DNA from: an uncultured Chloroflexota bacterium
GTDB lineage: Bacteria > Chloroflexota > Chloroflexia > Chloroflexales > Roseiflexaceae
Direction: 5' to 3'
Assembly (NCBI GenBank): GCA_937876225.1
Contig: CALFIC010000138.1
Location: 1-30,802, forward strand
Length of the DNA stretch: 30,802 bases
Part shown: piece by piece, positions 14,461 through 23,300 of the stretch
How the letters are laid out: the number at the start of each line of letters is the position of its first letter
Numbering within the stretch: the stretch's first letter is position 1
The notes under the pieces: model-generated
What the model was told of the DNA's origin: nothing
The model's input: only the letters and a program-made list of their open reading frames with translations
Databases searched by the model: none
Translations under genes and position numbers: made by a program

Positions 14461-16341
14461 ATGAAAAAATACATCATCGGCATCGCATATCTGTGCGTAA
14501 CCCTGTTTTGTTTATATGAATTACAGTGGTTAATTACACAACCGCGGCAATATCAGTTTTTGGCGCGTCAACTCGATACCATTGAAGTACAGATTCGTGC
14601 CCTCGAAACAAATCCGCAAGGTGATGAGTTTCGATGGTTGAGCGACGATGTAACGATTGCCGTGCCCAAACCAACCCAAACCGGGATTGTCCACATGCAT
14701 GTATGGATTGCACCCGGTCGTGTTACCACGGAAATTCAAGTAGGAAATTACCGGTTAACCACACCGCTTTTTTTGCCATTCCAGTCACGTCGAATTGCGA
14801 TATTGACGACACCATCGGGAACACAATCATCCCTATTGCCTATCAAATTCATTTTTAAACCCAACGAAACTACCACACCGATTGCGTGGGCGTTTGCGGG
14901 TGCGTACTGGAGCAGTATCACCGCACAACCAGACCCGCAACCACAGCTGACCCTATTTGTGATTATCACGTTGGCGATTACGACACTCACGTTGTATCGG
15001 ATTAGCAATCATCCACTAACCAGCATTACATTTGCGGGGATTGGGGTGTTGATGGTTTTGGTAGCCAAAACACCGATTAGTGCGACTATTGGCTGGATAA
15101 CCGATCAACCGGCGCTCTACAATCGGCTATGGGTGTTGGCGATTGTATGGCTGATTTGGTTTTGGAAATATCCAAAGGGACTGGCATTTCTCACCCACGC
15201 ACCCGCCCAAGCCCGGGTTGTTTTTGTGGCATATGGGATGCTTACCTTGATTCCAGTCATAGGTATGATTGCCCCACCCGAATCGGCCAACATACAAATC
15301 GAAGAGTTACGCAAATTACAAGAATGCCCAGATCATTGGACGGGCGCGCAGTGGGATGTCGCAGCCAATTTTGCACCGCTGGCGCAATGTGTCACTGATC
15401 ATATTGGGTGGCGCAGTACGTTTATTCGGGTCAAGAACGAAATAGATTACCAAGTATTTGGTGTATCAAGCCGCATCTACTTTGGCCATAATGGGTTTTA
15501 TTTTATGCGACGCTGGAGCGACGAACGCTTCCCATGGCTCCAAGAAATTTTGCAGACACCTAGCCAACGCCAAAAACTACTCGCAACGCTCCAACAAATC
15601 AACCAAAACTATGCCAAACAAGGCATTCATGTGATTATGGTGATTGCGCCAAGTAAAGAATTCATCTACCCCGAGAATTTGCCGTGGAATGCCCCAAAAT
15701 ATGATTATCAGATGGTACGGGATTTCGAAAACGATATGGAAGCCAGTGGACTCGATGTAATTCATACATTTGATCTGTTGCAATCACACAAGAAAGATGT
15801 GCCATTGCTCTATCATCCACGCGACTTCCACTGGAATGATTTATCTGCGTATTATGTGGCCCGTGCAGTGACGGATCGTATCGCGAAACACCAAAAAATC
15901 ACCAATCCATGGAATCATCCACTCAATGTCTGCTCAATGTTCCGCAAAGCAAGTGACCAGAGCTTTGCAGCACTCTTGTCGAATCGCAATGTGTATTCGG
16001 AGACGTATTGTCAAATCACGACCATGCCCAACAACACGCCATGGATAATCGAGAATCGATTCGACCGTGATTTCAATGTCTGGAGAGCGGATTTTCCATC
16101 ACCGAGTCAAACACTTGGCGCCCTAGAAATTGACGGTGATAGTTACAGCATGTACTTCCAGACCGCAGGCTTAGAACGCTACTTTAACCAAGTGGTTATT
16201 ACCAAATTTGCCAATTGGCATGATGCATTTACGCCAGATCACCTGGGGTATTTGCAACGAGGCAATGTGCGCTATGTGGTATGGCAAATGCGCGATGCGA
16301 GTCTGCCGTTATTATTAAACGATATATACAACGAATACTAG
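14461..16341 (+). CDS. AlgJ/AlgX-like SGNH O-acetyltransferase with membrane module, copy 1
   Basis: 626 residues. A first transmembrane segment (about 4-24) precedes a beta-rich region (30-150), then three or four membrane helices (about 162-270) and a C-terminal SGNH-like catalytic domain (290-626). The catalytic signature of the DHHW/AlgX group is present: Asp455 and His457 in 'RDFHWND', and the nucleophile Ser561 in GDSYS, in the same order as AlgX (Asp-x-His first, Ser later). AlgJ/AlgX proteins place acetyl groups on exported polysaccharide. Typical AlgJ is shorter (about 390 residues), so the extra membrane-embedded N-terminal module is notable. AAGGTG about eight bases upstream supports the start. 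It follows the MBOAT gene by 12 bp. Confidence 0.82.
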   Translation: MKKYIIGIAYLCVTLFCLYELQWLITQPRQYQFLARQLDTIEVQIRALETNPQGDEFRWLSDDVTIAVPKPTQTGIVHMHVWIAPGRVTTEIQVGNYRLTTPLFLPFQSRRIAILTTPSGTQSSLLPIKFIFKPNETTTPIAWAFAGAYWSSITAQPDPQPQLTLFVIITLAITTLTLYRISNHPLTSITFAGIGVLMVLVAKTPISATIGWITDQPALYNRLWVLAIVWLIWFWKYPKGLAFLTHAPAQARVVFVAYGMLTLIPVIGMIAPPESANIQIEELRKLQECPDHWTGAQWDVAANFAPLAQCVTDHIGWRSTFIRVKNEIDYQVFGVSSRIYFGHNGFYFMRRWSDERFPWLQEILQTPSQRQKLLATLQQINQNYAKQGIHVIMVIAPSKEFIYPENLPWNAPKYDYQMVRDFENDMEASGLDVIHTFDLLQSHKKDVPLLYHPRDFHWNDLSAYYVARAVTDRIAKHQKITNPWNHPLNVCSMFRKASDQSFAALLSNRNVYSETYCQITTMPNNTPWIIENRFDRDFNVWRADFPSPSQTLGALEIDGDSYSMYFQTAGLERYFNQVVITKFANWHDAFTPDHLGYLQRGNVRYVVWQMRDASLPLLLNDIYNEY

Positions 16342-16433
16342 CAATGAGATGCGCTACCGTACGTTGATGGCGCTATCAAATGACATGCCCGAACACCGGT
16401 TGCGATTATCGTATTCTGTTGGAGTATCTCCGT

Positions 16434-18299
16434 ATGATGAAATTACGCATCCTCACCATTTGTGCGTATCTGCTGATGTGGGGACTCTGCCTATATACGA
16501 TTACCTATCTCATTGATTTCCCACAACAGCACCAATTACACGCCGCTGATATTGTTTCAGATGGCGGTAAATCAATTCGTGATCTCGAAAAAAATAGCCG
16601 TGGGCAGGATTTTCGTTGGTTGCGTGATACGGTAACATTGACCATTGCCCAGCCGACATCAATGGGGATTTTGTCATTTCATTACTGGATTGCCCCACAG
16701 CGGGAAGCAACAGCTGTACAAATCAACACCACCTCGTATGCCCTACCACCGACCGAGGCACTGAAGCAGCGTCACATTGCGGTGCTGGTATTTCATCCAG
16801 CTACAATCCCGCAAACAACGATTACGATGCAATTTAGTGCCCAACCCAACGCACCCATTGCGTGGGCATTTATGGATGCGAATTGGCAACGCGTCACCCC
16901 ATTTGCCCATCTGAGTATTTGGGGGAGTATAGGATTGTTATGGGTACTGTGTGCGGTGTCGTTGCAACGGATCGGACGCCGCCACTGGGTGAGTATCGTG
17001 GTCACGAGTAGCGTGGTGATGACGATTAGTGCCACACAGCCCATCCTCGCCACCACGATAAGTGCCATATTCACTGATGCGCGATTCATCCAAAATAGTC
17101 TCCTGATTGGCGCAGGTTGGATTTTGTGGTATTTGATTCACCCACGCGTGGTGCGGTTTTTGACAACTGCGACATATGTACAACGACTTGCGATCGGGAG
17201 TTATCTGATATGCACGCTCGTGCCTAGCATCGGAATGTTATTTAACCCAGAACCGAATACGATTGCCGTGCAAGAACAACGCCAACGCCAAGATTGTCCG
17301 ACGCAATGGCGGGGGAGTCGTTGGGATGTGAGCCAAAATTTCACGGTACTTGCCCAATGTATATCGGATAATATTGGCTGGCGCAGTATCATGATTCGGA
17401 GCAAAAACGAACTTGATTATCGCTTGTTTGGGGTATCGAGCCGTGTTTATTTTGGCAACAACGATTTTTATTTTTTACGACGCTGGGGTGACGAACGATT
17501 CCCATTGCTCCAGCAAATATTACAAGACCCGGGGCAGCACAACCAACTCCGCCAGCTGATTCAGACGACAAATACAGCCTATGCGGCCAATAATATACAT
17601 ATGATTTTGGTGATTGCACCGAGTAAAGACATCCTTTATCCAGAAAATTTACCATGGTATGCCCCGCGTTATGATCCACAAATGGTAAAAAATCTCGAAG
17701 GTGAATTACGTGATGCAGGGGTTGACGTGATCCCCGTCACGGATATATTGCAACAGCACAAACATGATGTGCCGTTGTTATATCACCAGCGCGATTTCCA
17801 TTGGAATGATATTGCTGCCTACTATGTGGCGCAAGAAATCGTAGCGCGGGTTGCAGCTACAGAACATCGCACCACACCATGGCCACTTGCGACGCCGGTT
17901 TATCAAACGATGTGGAAGGATGCTACAGATCAACATTTTGCAGCGCTCTTGTTCAATCGAGATGTATACCCACGAAGCTATGGCATTAATACAATCCGTC
18001 CAGGGGATGCCAAATGGAATAATGAATCATATACAAATCAAGATTTTGTGGTATGGCGCGCCCCGATAGGATTGCCACAACCAGCATTACCAAACCTTGC
18101 AATTTTAGGAGATAGCTTCAGTGTCTATTTTCGGAATGTAGGGATGGAGTGGTATTTTGACAGTATTATGGCAACGTCAGGCGCAATTAGCTCGCCTACT
18201 ATCATCGAGACGTTTCAATCCAATAGCATTAAATATGTAGTAGTCCAAGTGCGTGACGTGAGTTTACCGTTGTTACTGACCCAACAACAAGAACAATAG
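16434..18299 (+). CDS. AlgJ/AlgX-like SGNH O-acetyltransferase with membrane module, copy 2
   Basis: 621 residues from the ATG at 16434, supported by GGAG nine bases upstream; upstream in-frame codons back to 16380 lack such a site. It is a full-length paralogue of copy 1: N-terminal helix (about 8-28), a region with 'FRWLRDTVTL' and 'PIAWAF', helices at about 160-270, then the SGNH domain. Asp454 and His456 lie in 'RDFHWND' and Ser561 in GDSFS. Both copies retain all catalytic residues, so this is functional duplication and not decay. The copies may act on different positions or acceptors, or form a heteromeric complex with the single MBOAT. A long hairpin after the stop closes the operon. 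Confidence 0.82.
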   Translation: MMKLRILTICAYLLMWGLCLYTITYLIDFPQQHQLHAADIVSDGGKSIRDLEKNSRGQDFRWLRDTVTLTIAQPTSMGILSFHYWIAPQREATAVQINTTSYALPPTEALKQRHIAVLVFHPATIPQTTITMQFSAQPNAPIAWAFMDANWQRVTPFAHLSIWGSIGLLWVLCAVSLQRIGRRHWVSIVVTSSVVMTISATQPILATTISAIFTDARFIQNSLLIGAGWILWYLIHPRVVRFLTTATYVQRLAIGSYLICTLVPSIGMLFNPEPNTIAVQEQRQRQDCPTQWRGSRWDVSQNFTVLAQCISDNIGWRSIMIRSKNELDYRLFGVSSRVYFGNNDFYFLRRWGDERFPLLQQILQDPGQHNQLRQLIQTTNTAYAANNIHMILVIAPSKDILYPENLPWYAPRYDPQMVKNLEGELRDAGVDVIPVTDILQQHKHDVPLLYHQRDFHWNDIAAYYVAQEIVARVAATEHRTTPWPLATPVYQTMWKDATDQHFAALLFNRDVYPRSYGINTIRPGDAKWNNESYTNQDFVVWRAPIGLPQPALPNLAILGDSFSVYFRNVGMEWYFDSIMATSGAISSPTIIETFQSNSIKYVVVQVRDVSLPLLLTQQQEQ

Positions 18300-18318
18300 C
18301 AACGGCCCGATGCACCAC

Positions 18319-18357
18319 CACACAGACCCACTGCATTGCGTGCAGTGGGTCTGTGTG
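18319..18357. terminator. 17-bp perfect hairpin between the acetylation operon and tRNA-Thr
   Basis: CACACAGACCCACTGCA and its exact complement flank a 5-base loop TTGCG. It lies 19 bp after the last operon gene and 14 bp beyond the 3' end of the minus-strand tRNA. Neither strand has a T-run behind the stem, so if it terminates both transcripts it does so without a classical U-tract. Confidence 0.6.
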
Positions 18358-18371
18358 AGGAATAGTACTGG

Positions 18372-18444
18372 AGCCGACAACGAGACTCGAACTCGTGACC
18401 TGCTGTTTACAAGACAGCTGCTCTACCAACTGAGCTACGTCGGC
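18372..18444 (-). tRNA. tRNA-Thr (anticodon UGU)
   Basis: The minus strand folds as a 73-nt tRNA. The acceptor stem GCCGACG pairs with TGTCGGC (one G-T pair) and is followed by discriminator T. The D-arm is 'AGCTCAGTTGGTAGAGC'. The anticodon stem GCTGT/ACAGC encloses the loop CTTGTAA, and the T-arm contains GTTCGAGTC. The loop centre TGT reads threonine ACA and related codons. No CCA is encoded. A strong promoter lies immediately upstream. Confidence 0.96.
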
Positions 18445-18454
18445 ACCGCATAGA

Positions 18455-18483
18455 ATAATACCATGTGCACTCAGCAACGTCAA
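18455..18483 (-). promoter_or_regulatory. Promoter of tRNA-Thr
   Basis: On the minus strand TTGACG (18478-18483) and TATTAT (18455-18460) are separated by exactly 17 bp. The predicted start is only a few bases before the mature 5' end of the tRNA at 18444. Confidence 0.75.
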
Positions 18484-18534
18484 CCGTGTTATTATGCAAT
18501 AATGACACGGAAGTGTGGTTTAGAGGATAATCCC

Positions 18535-19506
18535 ATGCAAGATATGCTTGTACAACTCGATATAAGTTTTGACCAACGACCGAGTTACACGCTCGTGGCA
18601 TGGTTGCGACATCGTGATGCTCAGGTCGCCATCGGTGAACCATTAGCAATCATCCAAGATGGTGAGACCCGCAAGGTCATATCCGCACCCTGCAGTGGGC
18701 GCATCGTAGCGATATATGCAGACGCCGGGGCACCGCTCCTTCCCCGTAGCGTGATTGCCTTAATCCGCCCAGGATTACCCCTCGTATTACCGGCAAACGA
18801 GCGTAGTGGCATCCTTGTGGCGATTGCACTGATTGCCGTTGCCGTGATTATCATCCCTACACTCAATGGTATTGGCCATCAGCCCACCCCAACCACCACG
18901 ACTGACGCTACCAGCAATACCGCAAGTTGGTGGCCCTTTGGGCGCACACCACAACCGAGTAGCAATGTTGCGCAAGCCACAGAGACACCAGCCAGCGTTA
19001 TTACGCCGGCAGCAAATGAAACTCCGGCCAGCGATATTACGCCGGCAGCAAGTGAGACACCGGCCAGCGATATTACACCGGCCCCACAAGCAACACCAGC
19101 AGCAGGATCATCACCAATAACACCAGAACCATTAATCAAGCGCATTGGCAGATTAATCAACGAAATGATTTTTTTGACCAATGAAATCAAACCGTGGATT
19201 CAAACGAAGCAACCAATTAACCCACAAATTTATGAACAAATGATTCGACCCCGCATTAGCCGTAATCAGGTGATTGTGGACCAACTCCATGCCATTGTCA
19301 GTGAAAACATGCCAAACCAAATAACTACAGAATTAGAAAAACAACTTATCAGCCAACTTGATCAATTTATTAGTCCCTGTATGGCTATTTATCAAGCAGT
19401 CCAGACGGCAAATAACAACACCACCGTACCCCCAGATTTGAGTGAACAGTATGGGCAATGCAACAATGGATCAAGTAATTTAGTGCAGTATCTCAGTGGG
19501 CAATAA
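18535..19506 (+). CDS. Membrane-anchored protein with lipoyl-like N-terminal domain
   Basis: 323 residues from the ATG at 18535, chosen because AGAGG sits eight bases upstream. Residues 5-80 look like a biotinyl/lipoyl hammerhead: 'VAIGEPLAIIQDGETRKVISAPCSGRIVAIYADAGAPL' has the characteristic hairpin and A-P-x-x-G turn. The position expected for the modified lysine is Glu44 in this alignment, so attachment of a cofactor is unlikely. One membrane helix follows (91-110), then a Thr/Pro/Ala linker with repeats of ETPASDITPAA (150-190), and a helical C-terminal domain (200-323) without recognised family. By the positive-inside rule the N-terminal domain is probably cytoplasmic and the helical domain outside. 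Function is unknown. Confidence 0.7.
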   Translation: MQDMLVQLDISFDQRPSYTLVAWLRHRDAQVAIGEPLAIIQDGETRKVISAPCSGRIVAIYADAGAPLLPRSVIALIRPGLPLVLPANERSGILVAIALIAVAVIIIPTLNGIGHQPTPTTTTDATSNTASWWPFGRTPQPSSNVAQATETPASVITPAANETPASDITPAASETPASDITPAPQATPAAGSSPITPEPLIKRIGRLINEMIFLTNEIKPWIQTKQPINPQIYEQMIRPRISRNQVIVDQLHAIVSENMPNQITTELEKQLISQLDQFISPCMAIYQAVQTANNNTTVPPDLSEQYGQCNNGSSNLVQYLSGQ

Positions 19507-19668
19507 CCCGCTAGCGCTACGCAATTAATACAGACCGTGTCTTGGAAATAAAACCATTATTGTTTGGTCAGGTACATCACGCGAATCGGCGATACCACTG
19601 AGACAGCCCATAATTGCTCAACTTTGTACCATTAGAAGCAAAAAATTAATCATGCACCAACATACAAA

Positions 19669-19711
19669 AAACGCTGGGAGGAGTGTAGATTACACACTCC
19701 TCCCAGCGTTT
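19669..19711 (-). terminator. Intrinsic terminator of the subtilase gene
   Basis: AAACGCTGGGAGGAGTGT and its exact 18-bp complement flank a 7-base loop. On the minus strand the stem is followed by further T residues, giving GCGTTTTTTG. It begins 11 bp after the subtilase stop codon. Confidence 0.9.
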
Positions 19712-19721
19712 GCGATTGCGG

Positions 19722-22700
19722 TTACTTATGCAGCGCAGTCGCATCCATCACAGTTTTGACGGGCATCAATACCACTTGGGGCACGTTGACGGCAGTCAGG
19801 GTGTTACTGACGGTGACATTATCAATCGTGATTTCACTGCCATACGATGAATCGGTGGTCAAGAAGATACTAATTGGTACCCGTTGGCCGGCATAGGCAG
19901 AGATGTCGACACTGGCGCGGCCTGATCGGATACCCTTACAGATATCCATCGTGCCCAGTGGTGTGTCATTGACAGTAATCGTCATGGTGTCATAGAACTT
20001 GCCACAACTTTCGTCTGAGTTCACGCTCACGTCGAACAACAAGCGTTTGGCGTCGGCAGGCAACGTCACATACTGGGTAATGCGGTCACTCGTGAGGTTA
20101 CGGGCAGGTATTTTGTTCCCTAGTTTGGCGACACCATTAGCGATGAACTGACCAGTCTGTTGACCATTATTGCGTGAATCTTCATTCCAGCTGCCATCGG
20201 CGCCATTAGCAAAATCGGCATTGAGTAATGTGGTATTGCTGATGGTAGGACCGAATTTGACGGTATCAATAATCCATGAGCTGGGATTGAAGCTGTCGTT
20301 AGACAATTCAAAGCGAATTGGCACGGTTTGACCTTGCCACGTACGCAAATCAATCACCTGTTGATTGTAGAGCGTGAGCGGTGACCATTTGCTGCGATTA
20401 CACATCCCCCATTGCTTGACGAGGGTATTATTAACGTAGACTCGGGCAAAATCGCTACTACAGGTCGATTCCCATGAATAGAATCCGGTATGCAGGTACA
20501 GTGATGTGTTGTCGGCTGGGATGGTAACGGTTTGTTCGATTGAATCGACGCCACCATTCACCCCACCCAACCATGCCAGATAGCGGCCAGTCCAGGCAGC
20601 GAAATTCGACCATGAACCAATAATAGGGAAGTTCAACGAAGAATTTTCGGTCCAACCAGTTTTGTAGCCTTCAAAGTCACCATTCACAATACCACTTCCC
20701 GTGAATGTAGGACTAGGCGTCGCGGTCAACGAGGGCGTCATGGTCAACGAGGGCGTCGCGGTAGACGAGGGTGTCATGGTCAATGAGGGTGTCATTGAAG
20801 GGGTCAGCGTACGCGTACTACTTGGCGTGATGGTATTTGATGCGGTCGCCGTACTTGTGGTAGTCGGAGTCGCCGTAGCCGTCCGTGAACTCGTCAGCGT
20901 CGCTGATGGGGTCAAGGTTTGTGTGTCAATCAATGAAGAACCCGTCGGTGCTTGTTTGTTGTAAATGAGTTGGACTTCATTGGCACTCACATTACCAGAA
21001 GCGACCCACAATTCGTCGAGATCGAATGAACTATATGTACTACCTACCAGCCCAATTTGTAATTTGGCGGGCAAAAAGGAATTGGTAACGATTCCGGCAC
21101 TCCCAGCCAAATGCCCATCGACATAGCTTTCGATGACACCATTGCTACCAGGAGTAACTAAACAAACCAAATGATGCCACACACCATTATTGACATCAAT
21201 TCCGCCCGTGGCAATTGCACTATTGATTTTGCACGCCAATTTACCGGCATCAATAGTCATCGTAAATGGATTCTGGCCACCAGTACTCTGCATAATATTG
21301 ACGGCATTATTGGTGGTACGTACCCACACACTCACCAAGGTATTTGACGGGGTGCGGGGAGCCAAAAACGACACCGAAGTCAACGCATTGGCCCGGTTTG
21401 CATCCATGTGAACTGCTTTGTTTTGCACACCATCACTGACTTCATCGACACATACTGGTGTACTTGTGACACAGCGCAGGGTAGTACTCACACGCCAACG
21501 TGCTGCCTGAAAAGAAGCCACATCATCAAAGGTTATTTTCAGTAGTTGGGTGTTATTGAGCAACGGGGTTGCGGTACGTGTCGTACTTGCAGTCCGAGTC
21601 AACGACGGTGTCCGCGTTGACTCCAACGTACGGGTATTGCTGGGAGAACGCGTCGCACTCCGCGTCATGGTTGCCGTACTACTACGGGTCGCTGTTGCGG
21701 TTGCAGACATCGTCGCAATTGGCGTGTTACTTGGCGTCAGCGTAATACTTGGCGTCAGTGTAATACTTGGGGTCAGCGTAATGCTTGGTGTGAGTGTAAT
21801 TGTCGCGGTGGGTGCTACTGCCGAAATAGCCTGTACGGCTTTGGAGGCATTTACAATGCCCACGCCACATGTGCTAGCACCGCAAGCATTCGCACTAGCA
21901 TCACTCGGAAATGCAGTGAGATTACTCGCCCCCGTTAAATATTGACGAATCGTCGCCACCGACGCATTGGGCAATAACCCATAAAGTAACGCTGCCACGC
22001 CAGCCACATGGGGGGAGGCCATACTCGTCCCTTGCATATTACCGTAGGTGGGGGTTGCGGTGTCGATGGTCGTCGTGCCATTGAACCACGTCGAACGGAT
22101 CCGACCGCCTGACAAATTCCCACCAACCACGGCATCACCACCAGGGGCGGCAATATCGACTACACTCCCATAGTTACTATAGTACGAGCGTTTACCGGTT
22201 GGGCCGACCGCAGCCACGGTCACTGCACCAACACAATTGGCTGGGGTAAATTGTTCAGCGGGCATATTACTATTGCCGGCAGCCACCACCACCATCGTAC
22301 CGGCATTGGTCGCTGCGGTAATTGCATCGGCATAATAGCTCGGACACGTTGCTGAACCACCACCAAGGCTGAGATTAATGACGTTGGCTTTGACCGGTGC
22401 TAACTCTACACCAGCTACCGGCACCCGTGCAGCCCATTTGATGGCATCAGAAATATCACTGCCATAGCCACCGCCACGACCAAGCACGCGCCCAATCAAC
22501 AATCGTGCATCGCCGGCGATACCAGCGACACCCATACCGTTGTTGGTAATAGCAGCAATCGTACCAGCCACGTGGGTACCATGCCACGAACTCGAGCTCC
22601 CATTGTAATAATCGCCTTCGTCACGGGCATTGGTATCACGGCCATTGCCGTCACCGCCCATAGTGGCGTCATTGACAAAATCATATTGTCCGACGAGTTT

Positions 22701-23300
22701 ATTGCCGGTCACCATCCCACCAACTTGGGATAATCCCAAATCAGGATGGGGCGTAATCCCGGTATCTAATACGGCAACCACAGCACCATTCCCAGTTGCA
22801 CCTTGGTTCCAGGCCCCAATCGCATCAACACCATAATACGTCGTGCCATTCACCGGTGTTGATGGCGAAAAATAGTGCCATTGATTGGGGTATTCTGGGT
22901 CATTAGGGACGGCAGTAATTTGTGCGATGACGTCTGGTTCAACACTCACCACGTCGGCAATGCTCATCCATGCAGTTTGCAGTTGAGCGATTTCGGCACG
23001 ACTGACAAAGCGTTCCACTTTGAGCACGTGACGTGTATCACTCATGGGACGTTTATAGCTAGCACGTGCCAAACCGCTCCGTTGCGCAGTATCACCAAAT
23101 TGGCGCCAAAACAGCGTATCAACCGCAGAACGAGTTGTCGTGCTTTTGAGGGTCACCACCATTTGATCAGTATACGGTGTCGTATCAGTTACGGCACTGA
23201 CGTCACGTTCCTCTGCTGACACAAATGCGGGTGCCAGCAATGCCAGCAACAACACCCATGTCATCACCATTTTTATTTGTATGCGTACACCTAGTGCCAT
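19722..23300 (-). CDS. Secreted subtilisin-like serine protease with LamG and repeat linkers
   Basis: 1192 residues. A signal peptide ends near residue 29 ('LLLALLAPAFVSA'), followed by an inhibitor-I9-type propeptide (about 40-128). The S8 catalytic domain has Asp179 in 'VLDTGITPH', His240 in 'HGTHVAG', the oxyanion Asn343 in 'AAGNSN', and Ser426 in 'GTSMASPHVAG'. Residues 498-580 form a Thr/Pro/Ser linker with LTPSIT units. Residues 584-783 resemble a LamG/concanavalin-like domain ('GVWHHLVCLV', 'YVDGHLAG'). A second linker is at 794-869. The C-terminus holds two related beta-sandwich modules, each starting 'NxDF' and ending with '(I/W)xIDxV'. It is a single gene with its own terminator. 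It probably degrades extracellular protein; substrate specificity is not predictable. Confidence 0.93.
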   Translation of the reverse strand: MALGVRIQIKMVMTWVLLLALLAPAFVSAEERDVSAVTDTTPYTDQMVVTLKSTTTRSAVDTLFWRQFGDTAQRSGLARASYKRPMSDTRHVLKVERFVSRAEIAQLQTAWMSIADVVSVEPDVIAQITAVPNDPEYPNQWHYFSPSTPVNGTTYYGVDAIGAWNQGATGNGAVVAVLDTGITPHPDLGLSQVGGMVTGNKLVGQYDFVNDATMGGDGNGRDTNARDEGDYYNGSSSSWHGTHVAGTIAAITNNGMGVAGIAGDARLLIGRVLGRGGGYGSDISDAIKWAARVPVAGVELAPVKANVINLSLGGGSATCPSYYADAITAATNAGTMVVVAAGNSNMPAEQFTPANCVGAVTVAAVGPTGKRSYYSNYGSVVDIAAPGGDAVVGGNLSGGRIRSTWFNGTTTIDTATPTYGNMQGTSMASPHVAGVAALLYGLLPNASVATIRQYLTGASNLTAFPSDASANACGASTCGVGIVNASKAVQAISAVAPTATITLTPSITLTPSITLTPSITLTPSNTPIATMSATATATRSSTATMTRSATRSPSNTRTLESTRTPSLTRTASTTRTATPLLNNTQLLKITFDDVASFQAARWRVSTTLRCVTSTPVCVDEVSDGVQNKAVHMDANRANALTSVSFLAPRTPSNTLVSVWVRTTNNAVNIMQSTGGQNPFTMTIDAGKLACKINSAIATGGIDVNNGVWHHLVCLVTPGSNGVIESYVDGHLAGSAGIVTNSFLPAKLQIGLVGSTYSSFDLDELWVASGNVSANEVQLIYNKQAPTGSSLIDTQTLTPSATLTSSRTATATPTTTSTATASNTITPSSTRTLTPSMTPSLTMTPSSTATPSLTMTPSLTATPSPTFTGSGIVNGDFEGYKTGWTENSSLNFPIIGSWSNFAAWTGRYLAWLGGVNGGVDSIEQTVTIPADNTSLYLHTGFYSWESTCSSDFARVYVNNTLVKQWGMCNRSKWSPLTLYNQQVIDLRTWQGQTVPIRFELSNDSFNPSSWIIDTVKFGPTISNTTLLNADFANGADGSWNEDSRNNGQQTGQFIANGVAKLGNKIPARNLTSDRITQYVTLPADAKRLLFDVSVNSDESCGKFYDTMTITVNDTPLGTMDICKGIRSGRASVDISAYAGQRVPISIFLTTDSSYGSEITIDNVTVSNTLTAVNVPQVVLMPVKTVMDATALHK
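20694..20921. repeat. Coding repeat of the second Thr/Pro/Ser linker
   Basis: Degenerate 12- to 24-bp units on the minus strand encode variants of LTPSMTPS and TATPSLTM. It separates the LamG-like domain of the subtilase from its C-terminal modules. The open frame on the plus strand here ('VNEGVMVNEGV' type) is a reflection of the repeat and not a gene. Confidence 0.8.
21561..21809. repeat. Coding repeat of the first Thr/Pro/Ser linker
   Basis: Near-identical 18-bp units encode four consecutive ITLTPS copies (about 21736-21800), grading into TATATRS-type variants. Such arrays change copy number easily and probably act as an extended, possibly glycosylated spacer between the protease and the LamG-like domain. 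Confidence 0.8.

Noticed and set aside
18229..18649. Open frames across the tRNA-Thr region, one containing 'DVAQLVEQLSCKQQVTSSSLVV'
   Set aside because: This is the familiar false translation of a tRNA gene; the region folds as tRNA-Thr and the frames have no ribosome-binding site.
20701..21945. Plus-strand open frames with 'VNEGVMVNEGV' and 'LGVSVILGVSV' repeats
   Set aside because: They mirror the Thr/Pro/Ser linker repeats of the minus-strand subtilase.
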